Below, one piece after another: positions 1 through 7,975 of a DNA stretch of 10,691 bases (position 1 is the stretch's first letter; the number at the start of each line of letters is the position of its first letter). The stretch comes from Planctomycetota bacterium (lineage in GTDB: Bacteria > Planctomycetota > UBA11346), in assembly GCA_007131555.1 (NCBI GenBank), contig SLQH01000360.1, forward strand, positions 1-10,691. The letters run 5' to 3'. The notes beneath the pieces are model-generated. The model was given only the letters and a program-made list of their open reading frames with translations. It did not search any database and was not told where the DNA came from. Position numbers and translations under genes: made by a program.

Positions 1-87
1 GCTCAGCTGCGGGACATCAAGTCACATGTAGTCGTTCTTGATTATCGCCCCTCTATGCGCCAAGACAAGCAGACTCCTACTACGCAA
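1..87. other. Left edge, no gene assigned
   Basis: I see no supportable gene in this short edge. One plus-strand frame stays open from base 1 to a stop at 154-156. It would run straight through the terminator-like hairpin at 88-110 and into the 3' end of the small membrane protein gene on the other strand, so it is probably not coding. A gene entering from the left on the plus strand and stopping at the TAG at 29-31 is possible but cannot be tested with so few bases. Confidence 0.3.
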
Positions 88-110
88 AGACCCCGGCAAT
101 GCCGGGGTCT
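88..110 (-). terminator. Probable intrinsic terminator of the three-gene minus-strand cluster
   Basis: Bases 88-97 (AGACCCCGGC) and 101-110 (GCCGGGGTCT) form a perfect 10-bp GC-rich stem with a 3-nt loop. It lies 37 bp beyond the stop codon of the small membrane protein gene. Read on the minus strand the stem ends in TCT and continues TTG, so only a short U-rich tail follows. That is weaker than a textbook rho-independent terminator. A smaller inverted repeat, AGCCC/GGGCT at 119-123 and 127-131, lies just before it and may add to the structure. The position at the end of the cluster supports a terminator or 3'-end stabilising role. Confidence 0.6.
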
Positions 111-146
111 CGCGCAACAGCCCATGGGGCTTGTCAGAGGGCCAGA

Positions 147-299
147 TCAACGCTGAAAATAGTTGCGATTGTACTCGCCCACGGTCTCTTCTTCCTGGTA
201 TTGCTGAACGTCCATCCACAGGAAGACCATACCGATGATGATGGCGGCGAAGGTCATCAAGGTCAGGGCCATATAGGTCTTGTTGTTTTCTGGTTCCAT
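147..299 (-). CDS. Small single-pass membrane protein, 50 aa
   Basis: This 50-residue protein begins MEPENNKTYM and ends GEYNRNYFQR. About residues 8-29 are hydrophobic (the core includes TFAAIIIGMVFLW) and form one clear membrane helix. A short acidic, glutamine- and tyrosine-rich tail follows. The start is well supported: a GGGAG ribosome binding site at 306-310 sits 6 nt before the ATG. The gene lies 24 bp after the stop of the coiled-coil membrane protein gene on the same strand and just before a strong hairpin, so it is very probably the last gene of that operon. I do not recognise the family. It may be a small partner or stabiliser of the preceding membrane protein, but that is inferred only from position. 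The chief risk is that so short a frame could be open by chance; the RBS, the membrane helix and the tight spacing argue against that. Confidence 0.72.
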   Translation of the reverse strand: MEPENNKTYMALTLMTFAAIIIGMVFLWMDVQQYQEEETVGEYNRNYFQR

Positions 300-323
300 C
301 GTCATCTCCCTCGACGCAGGTGA

Positions 324-1220
324 TCAGAACAGGCGGTTCTGGGCGAGATCGCCCTGACGGATGGGCGTACCTTCGCGGTTCCAGGAATCAGTAATCACCC
401 GGCAGGCCACCATGTCATCCAGGACCCGTACCACACGGACCTTGACGATGTATTCATTGCCACGATAGATGATGAACTCCATGCCTTCCATGTTGTCCTG
501 CATCTCATCCTGGCGCACGGTCAGCATGACCAGATCCTGCTGACCCTGGGGATTCTCGCGCACCGCCGCCACCAGGCCGCGCACGACCTCAGGACCGCGG
601 ATGGTATCGCTGGTGATGTTGTCATAGATATCGGCATGTCGGGTCCGCAGCAGGGCCAACCAGGCATCCTTGCGCTGCGTCTGGCGCTCCATGTCCTGGA
701 GATGGGTTTCCAGGCGATGCTTGGCGGTCTGGGCGTTGTTGAGATCATCCTCAACCTCAGCCAGCTTGACGTTGAGCTGGAAGGCCACTGCCCGCGATAC
801 CTGGGCAATGTGATTGAGTTCTGCGGCCCGGTCACGAGCAATCTGCAAGGAACGCTGGAGACTGTCGATCTGGCGGTTGTTGGCCTGGATCTGGATTTCC
901 TTGCTGTTGACCTCATTACGGGCATTGGTCAAACGCACGTCCATCTCGGTGGCCTGTTGCTTGAGCTGCTCGATCTCCGCCGTGGCCAAGCGATACTCGG
1001 CATCAATACGATCACGAGCCGTCTCAGCATGGGTCTGGGCAAAGGAATGCTCGCTGATCCTGTCGCGAACAAAGTTCAACTGCTCGGCGAGCTTCTGGGT
1101 ATCCTGGTGCCAGCGGCGCTTCCAGTGCTCGGTATAGGCGAATTGGGTCATGGCCGAATAAGCCAGGCCCAAGGCCAAGAGCATGTTGATGATGATGAAG
1201 ACTTTGGTGATGGTGTTCAT
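324..1220 (-). CDS. Membrane-anchored coiled-coil protein with beta C-terminal domain
   Basis: The 298-aa protein starts with an uncleaved-looking membrane helix at about residues 6-24 (core VFIIINMLLALGLAYSAM). A long polar heptad-rich region at about 35-190 follows and is expected to form an extended coiled coil. Residues about 205-298 look like a compact beta domain, with segments such as QDLVMLTVRQDEM, GMEFIIYRGNEYIVKVRV and TPIRQGDLAQNRLF. I associate this last pattern (value, GMEF-YRG, KV-V, I--GD) with uncharacterised planctomycete envelope proteins, but no named function is known to me. A GGGAG site lies 10 nt before the ATG. The gene follows the exported HEAT-repeat protein by 51 bp and precedes the 50-aa membrane protein by 24 bp, so all three are probably co-transcribed. 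It likely spans from the inner membrane into the periplasm as a structural or scaffolding protein; this is inference. Confidence 0.85.
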   Translation of the reverse strand: MNTITKVFIIINMLLALGLAYSAMTQFAYTEHWKRRWHQDTQKLAEQLNFVRDRISEHSFAQTHAETARDRIDAEYRLATAEIEQLKQQATEMDVRLTNARNEVNSKEIQIQANNRQIDSLQRSLQIARDRAAELNHIAQVSRAVAFQLNVKLAEVEDDLNNAQTAKHRLETHLQDMERQTQRKDAWLALLRTRHADIYDNITSDTIRGPEVVRGLVAAVRENPQGQQDLVMLTVRQDEMQDNMEGMEFIIYRGNEYIVKVRVVRVLDDMVACRVITDSWNREGTPIRQGDLAQNRLF

Positions 1221-1271
1221 GACACGCGAACTCCCGCTAGCTGGGTTCTGTGATGACTATGCTGAGGTTGA

Positions 1272-3605
1272 CTACTGGGCGGAGGCCCCTGGGGCCCGTA
1301 CGTCAAAGCGACGCAGGCGCTGGAAATCCCACAAGGTCGGTTCCGGAGTGCCACGACCGTGGCCGATGGCGGCCGAGGCCGCTTCCCGCACCTCTCGTTC
1401 GGCGGCCACCAGGGCATCCTTGAGGATGGCGACCGATGCTGGGCGATTGGGATCAAGCAGACCGATGCAATAGAGGAATGCCGAGCGCAGCTCAGGCTTG
1501 CCGACCAGTTGCGCGGCCTGGGACTCATAGGTCTCGGTGACCCGGTCGATCCACTCTACGACCCCGGTCTGTCCCAAGGCCCGCAGGGTGGCAATACGGA
1601 TGATGTCACTGCGATTGGCAACGGTAGCGGCCAGAGCCTCGGCGGCGTCGGCAATCGGGTACTGGCTGGTCACCGGATCAATGGCTCCCAAGGCCCGGGC
1701 GGCATTGAGGCTGATCTGCTCGCGCTGCTGGCGATTGAGATCCGGCAACTCATGATCACCCAAGGCGTTCTCAATCAGGCCGCGCATCTCGGTGCCGTTG
1801 TAGGGCCGCTGGACAAAACCATCGACCGAGCCTTCAAAAGCGTTCTTGATCTTGGCAGCCAATTCGGCGTTTTCGGGCACCGCCATGAAGATCGGTGCCT
1901 GAGCGGTGCGCGGATCATTGCGCAACACCTGAATCATGCCTTCTGGAGTCTGTTCCTCGACATCAATGACCACCCCATGTGGGTCGCGCAGACCCGGCTG
2001 CAGGGTACCAGAGATGATGATGGCATCCTTGATGGGGCTTTCGCTGATCCGGCTGCGGGCCTCAAAACCATCGGCCGCCGCAAAGGACAACAAGCCCTGG
2101 GCCTGGAGTTCGGACCGGGCGGCATTGCGATGCCGAAAATCCTCTTCCAGGACCAGAACGGCAATCATGCCCCATTCGCCAACCGCCTCGCTCAGCAAGG
2201 GGATGACCTTCTCAGCATTGAAGAAGCGCAACGACGGATCAAGGTGGGCCAGGGTGGCAGCAGCGTTGTAACGGATGCGCTTTTCGGGATGTTCCAGGGC
2301 GGCAACCAGAACCGTACCCGGCTTGCCGGCCATCAAGCCCTCTTCGCGAGTCGGCAGCAGGTCCTCGGCGGCGGCCAGCCAGCGGTCTTGTAGGAGTTCC
2401 ATGAGGCGCACGGCGACATCATAGCGCTCAGAGACGATGCTCTGCTGGACAGCACGATAGAGTGCCGCCGGATCGATCATGCGCACGTTGTAGAGGATTT
2501 CAGCGAGGGCCTCATCACGCTGTTGCAGGGCCGCAAGCTCTTCTTCCGGCAGACGGGCCGGGACGGTGCGCTGTCTGGCCAACTGCAGGCGCATCTCGAC
2601 CTCTTGCTTCTGAGCGCACAACACCGCCGCCAGCAATGGGGTATAAGCCGTGAACTCAGGATAATACTCGGCCCCATCAAACAGCAGTTGCTCAGCGATC
2701 AGCTCGTTCCAGGCATACTGTGGGACCTCGACATACTGGAGCTGCAGGCCTTCGTCGGGAGTTTCGAACCAACGCCACATCAGTGATTCGTTGGCGATCA
2801 TCTCATCACGCACCTCATCGCCATCGCGGAAATAACGCATGGCCTCCTGGAAGTAGAGCTGCGGCCCATCGGCGATGTTGCTCATCCGCGAGCGGGCGGC
2901 GATGGCGGCAATGGTGTTGCGCAGGACCCGCTTGAGGACCTCGCTGGTGGCCGGGGCATTGACCATCTGCTGGAGCTTGGGCAGAGGACGGGGATCGGCA
3001 ATATCACCGAGAATGGTGACAATGCTCGACACCATGGCCTCATCCTGGCCCTTGAGGGCCTCGGTCAGAGGGATGACAGCCCGATAGCCCATCCGTGACA
3101 GGACCATACGGCACCACACCCGGAAGTCTTCCTGACGTGAATCGCGCAGCCTGTCGACCAGGGATGGAATGGCGACCGGACCGACAGCAACCAGTTCATG
3201 GGTGGCCGCCAGACGCTCGCGTTCACTGCCACGCAGCTTGGTGATGAGCAGTTCGATGTAGCGTGGATCACGGCGCAGGGTGCGATGATAGTAACGGGCG
3301 GTGCGCAGGATGTCGCGCATCACATCGTTCAACTCAGCCCGTTCCTCCATGGCGATCATCATGCCGTCACCGGCAGCCCGGTAGAACTCGAAGACCAGTC
3401 GGGCCGGCGGATTCAACAACATGGCATCCTTGAAGCGCAGGGCTGCTTCGTCGAAACGGCCGGACTTGTACAGCCGCAATCCTTCCCCAAACAGTTCCCG
3501 CACCTGGTCCTCAGCCGGAGCGCTGGCATGCGGGTCGACCGGTTCGACGGCGACGATGCCACTGAGCATCGTCAACATCAGGCAGATTGCCAGCACGCTG
3601 CGCAT
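1272..3605 (-). CDS. Exported TPR/HEAT-repeat protein with degenerate receiver domain
   Basis: The 777-aa protein has an N-terminal signal peptide (MRSVLAICLMLTMLSGIVAV, cleavage probably near residue 19). No lipobox cysteine is seen. A TPR-like pair lies at about 35-75 (LFGEGLRLYKSGRFDEAALR). HEAT-like helical repeats occupy about 115-240 (LRDSRQEDFRVWCRMVLSRM, VSSIVTILGDIADPRPL), with further helical segments to 475 (AALEHPEKRIRYNAAATLAH). Residues about 478-615 follow the order of a response-regulator receiver domain, but the key positions are changed: an EE pair at 487-488 replaces the acidic pocket, Ser532 stands where the phosphoryl-accepting Asp should be, and Arg600-Pro replaces the conserved Lys-Pro. 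More HEAT-like helices end the protein. I chose the ATG at 3603-3605 because GGAGG lies 6 nt before it and a signal peptide follows; the frame is open further upstream without either. It heads the three-gene envelope cluster. Role unknown; probably a periplasmic scaffold for protein-protein contacts. Confidence 0.85.
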   Translation of the reverse strand: MRSVLAICLMLTMLSGIVAVEPVDPHASAPAEDQVRELFGEGLRLYKSGRFDEAALRFKDAMLLNPPARLVFEFYRAAGDGMMIAMEERAELNDVMRDILRTARYYHRTLRRDPRYIELLITKLRGSERERLAATHELVAVGPVAIPSLVDRLRDSRQEDFRVWCRMVLSRMGYRAVIPLTEALKGQDEAMVSSIVTILGDIADPRPLPKLQQMVNAPATSEVLKRVLRNTIAAIAARSRMSNIADGPQLYFQEAMRYFRDGDEVRDEMIANESLMWRWFETPDEGLQLQYVEVPQYAWNELIAEQLLFDGAEYYPEFTAYTPLLAAVLCAQKQEVEMRLQLARQRTVPARLPEEELAALQQRDEALAEILYNVRMIDPAALYRAVQQSIVSERYDVAVRLMELLQDRWLAAAEDLLPTREEGLMAGKPGTVLVAALEHPEKRIRYNAAATLAHLDPSLRFFNAEKVIPLLSEAVGEWGMIAVLVLEEDFRHRNAARSELQAQGLLSFAAADGFEARSRISESPIKDAIIISGTLQPGLRDPHGVVIDVEEQTPEGMIQVLRNDPRTAQAPIFMAVPENAELAAKIKNAFEGSVDGFVQRPYNGTEMRGLIENALGDHELPDLNRQQREQISLNAARALGAIDPVTSQYPIADAAEALAATVANRSDIIRIATLRALGQTGVVEWIDRVTETYESQAAQLVGKPELRSAFLYCIGLLDPNRPASVAILKDALVAAEREVREAASAAIGHGRGTPEPTLWDFQRLRRFDVRAPGASAQ

Positions 3606-3828
3606 GTGAGACCTCCATTCACCGGTGACACGCGACGACCGCTTGCAGGCACCGATATCACGCTGTTGGATGCATGACTTTCTCCATATTGTTCCGCCCC
3701 TCAACTGTCGACCGAAGGCCAGATCACAGGGTGTATGATGGACCGCAACAAAGACCATCTCCACGACTCGGACGTTGCGCCGTCACCACCAGTCGCACGA
3801 TGCCTGAAAACCCCTTGCAGGATCAACC
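3606..3828. promoter_or_regulatory. Divergent promoter region between the HEAT operon and ispE
   Basis: The two flanking genes point away from each other, so this 223-bp stretch must hold the promoters of both unless one is read from farther away. On the plus strand TATGAT at 3734-3739 could be a -10 box for ispE, but no good -35 hexamer lies 16-18 bp before it. No convincing minus-strand promoter could be picked by eye. The palindrome TCACCGGTGA at 3619-3628 is the only notable symmetric site. A possible short plus-strand frame from ATG 3738 has no ribosome binding site and was not accepted. Confidence 0.4.
3612..3616 (-). promoter_or_regulatory. Ribosome binding site that fixes the HEAT-protein start
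   Basis: CCTCC on the plus strand reads GGAGG on the minus strand, 6 nt before the ATG at 3603-3605. It decides between this start and an in-frame extension reaching as far as 3764, which lacks such a site and would bury the signal peptide. A perfect 10-bp palindrome, TCACCGGTGA at 3619-3628, lies immediately upstream and could be an operator or a leader hairpin. Confidence 0.7.
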
Positions 3829-4671
3829 ATGCTCTCGACCACCGTGCGCGCACCAGCCAAGATCAACATCTATCTGGAGGTCCTTGGGCGCCGCGCCGAT
3901 GGCTACCATGATCTGGAAACCGTGTTCCAGGCCTTGTCCTGGCATGATCTGGTGAAAGTCTCGATCGACCCGGATGGTCCGCCCCACACCAAGGTCACCT
4001 GCACTGATGCCCGCCTCAACGGACCGGACAACCTCGCCCACCGCGCCGTCTCGGCCCTACGTCACAGATCCTGCCAGCTCGGTTCGGTACACGTCCACAT
4101 CACCAAGCACCTGCCGATCGGTGGCGGGCTGGGCGGCGGCTCAAGCAATGCCGCCGCCGTATTGCGAGCCGTGACGAGCCTTCTTCCGGACCCGCCCCCG
4201 ATGCCGACACTCACTGCGGTGGCTGCCGAACTGGGCGCCGATGTCCCCTTCTTCCTCCATGGCGGCACCGCCTATGCCGATGGCCGGGGCGACCACATCC
4301 TGCCACTTGACGATCTGCCGTCGCAGGCGGTCACCCTCCTGCTGCCACCGATCGCCTGCGCCACACCCCAGGTCTTCGCCGCCCTTGATGACAGGCAACG
4401 AGGTCCACGCCAAGCCTGTGGTCCGGCCACGCTCAGCACCAGATTGCGCCATGACCATGGCGGTCGCCACAATCGCCTCCAGGCGGCCTGTGCCCGGGCC
4501 TACCCGGCCATCATGGAACTATTTACATGGTTGGATCAACGCCGACTGCCGTGGCTGCTGAGCGGATCAGGCAGCACCTGCATCGTCTTCGCCGACGGCG
4601 TGATGGACGACCCGCCACCGGGGGTCCAGGTCGTCACCAGCCGCTTCGCCTCTCGTGCTGAACTGTCCTGA
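3829..4671 (+). CDS. ispE: 4-diphosphocytidyl-2-C-methyl-D-erythritol kinase
   Basis: The 280-aa protein is a cytoplasmic GHMP-family kinase. It phosphorylates the 2-hydroxyl of CDP-methylerythritol with ATP, the fourth step of the MEP pathway to isopentenyl and dimethylallyl diphosphate. The N-terminus has the family signature (APAKINIYLEVLGRRADGYH, residues 8-27), with Lys11 matching the catalytic lysine. The glycine-rich ATP loop LPIGGGLGGGSSNAAAVL is at 95-112. ELGADVPFFLHGG is at 134-146, with Asp138 as the expected catalytic base. The N-R-L motif at 215-217 and the C-terminal GHMP motif LLSGSGST at 243-250 are present. Length is normal for the family and no key residue is missing. A modest AGGA lies 8 nt before the ATG. 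It is a lone plus-strand gene: the HEAT operon diverges from it, and its stop lies 5 bp from the stop of the convergent SPOR gene. No other MEP-pathway gene is nearby. Confidence 0.96.
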   Translation: MLSTTVRAPAKINIYLEVLGRRADGYHDLETVFQALSWHDLVKVSIDPDGPPHTKVTCTDARLNGPDNLAHRAVSALRHRSCQLGSVHVHITKHLPIGGGLGGGSSNAAAVLRAVTSLLPDPPPMPTLTAVAAELGADVPFFLHGGTAYADGRGDHILPLDDLPSQAVTLLLPPIACATPQVFAALDDRQRGPRQACGPATLSTRLRHDHGGRHNRLQAACARAYPAIMELFTWLDQRRLPWLLSGSGSTCIVFADGVMDDPPPGVQVVTSRFASRAELS

Positions 4672-4676
4672 GCCCA

Positions 4677-5855
4677 TCACGGCGCACGATCGTCATCAGC
4701 CCGGATCCAATAGGGCCCTGCGCGAGGGAAACGACGCGTCAACTCCTCCAGGACCTCTGGCTGGCGGACCTCATACGGACCGACAAAAATGGTCACCAGA
4801 TCGCCATGACGCATGATGTAGGCCGGATAGCCATCAGCCAACAGACCGGCGGCCACTCGCTGGGCGTCCTCCATCCGCGCCACCCCGACCGCCGCCACCC
4901 GCACCACGTGACCAGACGAGGCATGAGTGGACCGCCCCCCGGCATCCTGGATCAAGGCGTCAAGAAAACGTCGCAGGCGGGGATGATCCACAGAAGCCTG
5001 GGCCAGGCGTTCCAGATGCGGTGCCACCGCATCACGACGGCCATCTTCCAGAAGATGCTGGGTACGCACTCCGGTCACCGCCAGATCGGCCAGACGCGCC
5101 ACCTGATCATCGGCCACCTGGTGGTGCTCAGCTAGGCGCAGACTCATATGGACCTGATGGGAAAGCGCGCCCTCTTCGGCTTCACGGGACAGACGAAAGC
5201 TGATGTCGGCCCGGTCAATGATGCGCAGACGACGATCAAAGCGATACCGCACATCAAGGTCGGCTATCTGGACAAAACGGCTGCCATGATGATGGTCCAC
5301 CCATTCGATATTGCCCACCGGACGCAAGCGAAAACGCGGCATGAGACCGGTATCGAGGCAACGGACCTGACAGGATACCTGGCGTCGGCCCGGCGGCAGG
5401 ATGCCGTACTCGACCTCAACCCGACCGACATCGGTCAGGCTACGCGGCAGACGCAGCAGATTGAAATCGAAGAACCATATGGTGCGACCGCCATCAATCG
5501 GACGATCAGCCGCATCGAAGAGACGCACCGAGCCATCGGGAGCCATGCGCAGCAGGGCCGCTTCATCGCGCTGGCCCGGACGACCCTCGTTGAGCATCAC
5601 CACCTGGTTGTCAGGCCCCACGCCAACCAGCAGGATCTCCTGGGTCCGCACCCGTGGTTCAGTAACCGGATGACCGTCCTCAAGGCGCTGCGATTCCATA
5701 CGTACCACATAGGAGATGATGGTGCCGGGCTCAATCACCACCTGGCATGGCCGCAAGGCCACATACAGGAATACCGCGCCCGCCAGGCCCAAACCGGCAG
5801 TCACCAGCAACACCGCGACAGCGGCATGGCGCCGTATGCCCGCAATCAACCCCAT
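4677..5855 (-). CDS. Membrane-anchored protein with C-terminal SPOR-like domain
   Basis: The 392-aa protein has a short basic N-terminus, then one membrane helix at about residues 11-33 (AAVAVLLVTAGLGLAGAVFL). The middle, about 38-225, is rich in alternating hydrophobic/charged strands (ISYVVRMESQRLED, RVEVEYGILPP, RFVQIADLDVRYRF) and looks like a beta domain of a family I do not recognise. About 240-305 is helical. Residues about 315-385 resemble a SPOR domain (HVVRVAAVGVARMEDAQRVA, YPAYIMRHGDLVTIFVGPY). In well-studied bacteria SPOR domains bind denuded peptidoglycan glycan strands at division sites, so an extracytoplasmic envelope role is likely. The start is plausible but its ribosome binding site (GGTGG, 5 nt before the ATG) is weak. 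It follows ftsH by 75 bp on the same strand and is probably the last gene of that operon. No lipobox is seen; Cys161 and Cys165 could pair in the periplasm. Confidence 0.75.
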   Translation of the reverse strand: MGLIAGIRRHAAVAVLLVTAGLGLAGAVFLYVALRPCQVVIEPGTIISYVVRMESQRLEDGHPVTEPRVRTQEILLVGVGPDNQVVMLNEGRPGQRDEAALLRMAPDGSVRLFDAADRPIDGGRTIWFFDFNLLRLPRSLTDVGRVEVEYGILPPGRRQVSCQVRCLDTGLMPRFRLRPVGNIEWVDHHHGSRFVQIADLDVRYRFDRRLRIIDRADISFRLSREAEEGALSHQVHMSLRLAEHHQVADDQVARLADLAVTGVRTQHLLEDGRRDAVAPHLERLAQASVDHPRLRRFLDALIQDAGGRSTHASSGHVVRVAAVGVARMEDAQRVAAGLLADGYPAYIMRHGDLVTIFVGPYEVRQPEVLEELTRRFPRAGPYWIRADDDRAP

Positions 5856-5930
5856 GATGAACCACCATCCATCACCCGGACGTCAAGGCAAGCGGGACCT
5901 CGGTCCTGGCACGCAGTCGGGCAGCCCCGA

Positions 5931-7910
5931 TCAGACCTCACGGTCGTTCTGAGGATCGGCGTCCGTCGGCTCAGACGACAACTCGGATACCGGCTCAGGC
6001 TGATGCTCATGGCGTCCGGTGATGGTGGTGGCCGGAATACGCGGCTCCAACTGGTCGCCGGCGATCACCGCCTGGACCTGTTCGGCACTGAGGGTTTCAT
6101 GCTCCAGCAGGGCTGCGGCCAGGCGATGCATGATCTCATCATGTTCCGCCAATATCTCATCACAACGCCCCTGCTGCTCCTCGATCACCCGGCGCACCTC
6201 TTCATCCAGTTCGCGCCGGGTGGCGTCGGAGACATCAACCGCCTGTTCGGTGCCGATGAAGCCCTGGACATCGCTGGTGTAGCGCACTGGCCCCATCGCC
6301 TCTGACATGCCCAGTTCAAAGATCATGCCCCGGGCCAGGGCGGTGGCCATCGAGATGTCCTGCCGGGCTCCGGCCGTGACATCGCCGCAGAAGCGTCGTT
6401 CGGCAGCTCGACCGCCCATGGCCACACAGATCATGCCGAGGATCTTCTTGCGACTCAGGCTGCGACGTTCGTCGGGCAGGGAGAAGGTCGCGCCACCCAT
6501 GCCTCGACGGGGCACGATGGTCACCTTATGAAGATCATCGACCTCCGGCAGCACCTGCTGGACCAGGGCATGACCAGCCTCGTGGAAGGCGGTCATGCGG
6601 CGCTCGTCCTCAGGCACAGCCTTGCTGCCGGTCTTCTTTTCACGTCCGAAGGCGATCCGATCGCGGGCGTATTCCAGGTCCTCCTGATGGACGCAGTCCT
6701 TGTCATGACGGGCGGCATGCAGGGCGGCCTCGTTGATAAGGCTCTCCAGGTCGGCCCCGGAGAAGCCCGGCGTACCCCGGGCCACCAGGCTGAGATCGAC
6801 CTCGGCCCCCAGTTTGACCCGGGCCACATGGACCTGAAGGATCTCTTCACGACCGGTGATGTCGGGCAGATCGACGTGGATATGGCGGTCGAAGCGACCG
6901 GGCCGCAGGAGGGCCGGATCAAGGACATCGACCCGGTTGGTGGCGGCGATGACGATGACCTTCTCGTTGGAGGCGAAGCCGTCCATCTCAACGAGGATGG
7001 CATTGAGGGTCTGCTCACGCTCATCGTGGCCACCTGAGGACATGCCCGCCCCACGCCGCCGGGCCACGGCGTCGATCTCATCGATGAAGATGATGCAGGG
7101 ACTGTTGTCCTTGGCCTGCTGGAACAGGTCGCGGACCCGACTGGCCCCCACCCCGACGAACATCTCGACGAAATCCGATCCGGAGATGGAATAGAACGGC
7201 ACATCGGCCTCGCCGGCGATGGCCCGGGCCAACAGGGTCTTGCCGGTCCCCGGCGGCCCGACCAGCAGCACCCCCTTGGGAATGCGCCCGCCCAGACGCT
7301 GGAAGCGGCGCGGATCGCGCAGGAACTCGACCAGTTCCTCGACCTCCTCCTTGGCCTCATCGATCCCGGCCACGTCCTTGAAGGTCTTGGAGGCCTTGTC
7401 CCGGGCGGCCAGCATGGCCCGGCTCTTGCCAAAGCTCAGGACTCCGCCGCCACCGCCCAGGCGGCGGAACACCAGGAAATAGAGGACCAGGAAGAAGACC
7501 ACCAGAAAACCGACGTTGACCAGCACCGCGCCCCACATGCCCCGCTCAGGATCGCCGAGTCGATCAATCTCATGACCGTGTTCGCGGGCTGTGGCCAGAA
7601 CCCGGTTCAACTCCTCGTTCTCACCATCCATGGGCGGACGGCCATAGGGATAGTTGGCGACAAAACGCTGCTCGCGCCCATGATCATCGACCACCACGGC
7701 TTCAAGGCGGGAGCGCCCTTTGTTCAGACGGGTCACCCGGCCTTCCTCGATATTGAGCAGCATCTCGCTCCAAGAGATCGTCTCCGGCCGCGGCCCGCTC
7801 TGCCACAGGGCCAACAGCAACAGGGCCAACAAGACCAACACCAACGGCATCAGACTGCGACGCGGCGGTGGTTTGGCAGCCTGACGACCAGGGGGGACAG
7901 GTGGCGGCAT
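5931..7910 (-). CDS. ftsH: ATP-dependent zinc metalloprotease FtsH
   Basis: The 659-aa protein is the membrane AAA+ protease that extracts and degrades membrane and short-lived cytoplasmic proteins as a hexamer. Membrane helix 1 is at 21-36 and helix 2 at about 127-148, with a periplasmic domain between and a glycine-rich linker (LGGGGG, 151-156) after. The AAA module has Walker A GPPGTGKT (218-225), pore motif FVGV (251-254), Walker B IIFIDEID (273-280) and the second region of homology ending RPGRFDR (336-342). The protease domain has HEAGH at 443-447 with Glu444 catalytic, and Asp518 in GARQD as the third zinc ligand. All key residues are intact. The first 20 residues are unusually rich in proline (MPPPVPPGRQ), and a hydrophilic tail of about 38 residues extends the C-terminus. 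I chose ATG 7908-7910 because GGAG lies 5 nt before it; an in-frame ATG at 7940 has no such site. It lies between the FHA-like and SPOR-like genes in one probable operon. Confidence 0.97.
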   Translation of the reverse strand: MPPPVPPGRQAAKPPPRRSLMPLVLVLLALLLLALWQSGPRPETISWSEMLLNIEEGRVTRLNKGRSRLEAVVVDDHGREQRFVANYPYGRPPMDGENEELNRVLATAREHGHEIDRLGDPERGMWGAVLVNVGFLVVFFLVLYFLVFRRLGGGGGVLSFGKSRAMLAARDKASKTFKDVAGIDEAKEEVEELVEFLRDPRRFQRLGGRIPKGVLLVGPPGTGKTLLARAIAGEADVPFYSISGSDFVEMFVGVGASRVRDLFQQAKDNSPCIIFIDEIDAVARRRGAGMSSGGHDEREQTLNAILVEMDGFASNEKVIVIAATNRVDVLDPALLRPGRFDRHIHVDLPDITGREEILQVHVARVKLGAEVDLSLVARGTPGFSGADLESLINEAALHAARHDKDCVHQEDLEYARDRIAFGREKKTGSKAVPEDERRMTAFHEAGHALVQQVLPEVDDLHKVTIVPRRGMGGATFSLPDERRSLSRKKILGMICVAMGGRAAERRFCGDVTAGARQDISMATALARGMIFELGMSEAMGPVRYTSDVQGFIGTEQAVDVSDATRRELDEEVRRVIEEQQGRCDEILAEHDEIMHRLAAALLEHETLSAEQVQAVIAGDQLEPRIPATTITGRHEHQPEPVSELSSEPTDADPQNDREV

Positions 7911-7915
7911 GGGGT

Positions 7916-7919
7916 CTCC
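7916..7919 (-). promoter_or_regulatory. Ribosome binding site that fixes the ftsH start
   Basis: Read on the minus strand, GGAG is followed by ACCCC and then ATG at 7910-7908, an ideal 5-nt spacing. The alternative ATG ten codons upstream (7938-7940) is preceded by GCTGGTGT, with no Shine-Dalgarno match. The shorter start is therefore preferred; the extra ten residues would only lengthen the proline-rich leader. Confidence 0.65.
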
Positions 7920-7975
7920 GGAATGGGGCGGCGGGATCATACACCAGCAGTGCGTCCTGCCAACCGTGAGCGAGG

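Noticed and set aside
1359..2393. Long plus-strand open frame of 344 codons
   Set aside because: It lies wholly opposite the HEAT-protein gene, has no domain pattern and no ribosome binding site, and is explained by the codon bias of the real gene.
3738..3911. Short plus-strand leader peptide upstream of ispE
   Set aside because: It has no ribosome binding site, overlaps the start of ispE in another frame, and shows no regulatory codon run or attenuator hairpins.
5148..6305. Plus-strand open frame of 385 codons opposite the SPOR-like and ftsH genes
   Set aside because: Its translation is low-complexity and it runs across the 3' end of a certain ftsH; it is an antisense shadow.
7911..7940. 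Ten-residue longer N-terminus for FtsH
   Set aside because: The upstream ATG lacks a ribosome binding site, while the internal ATG has GGAG at ideal spacing.
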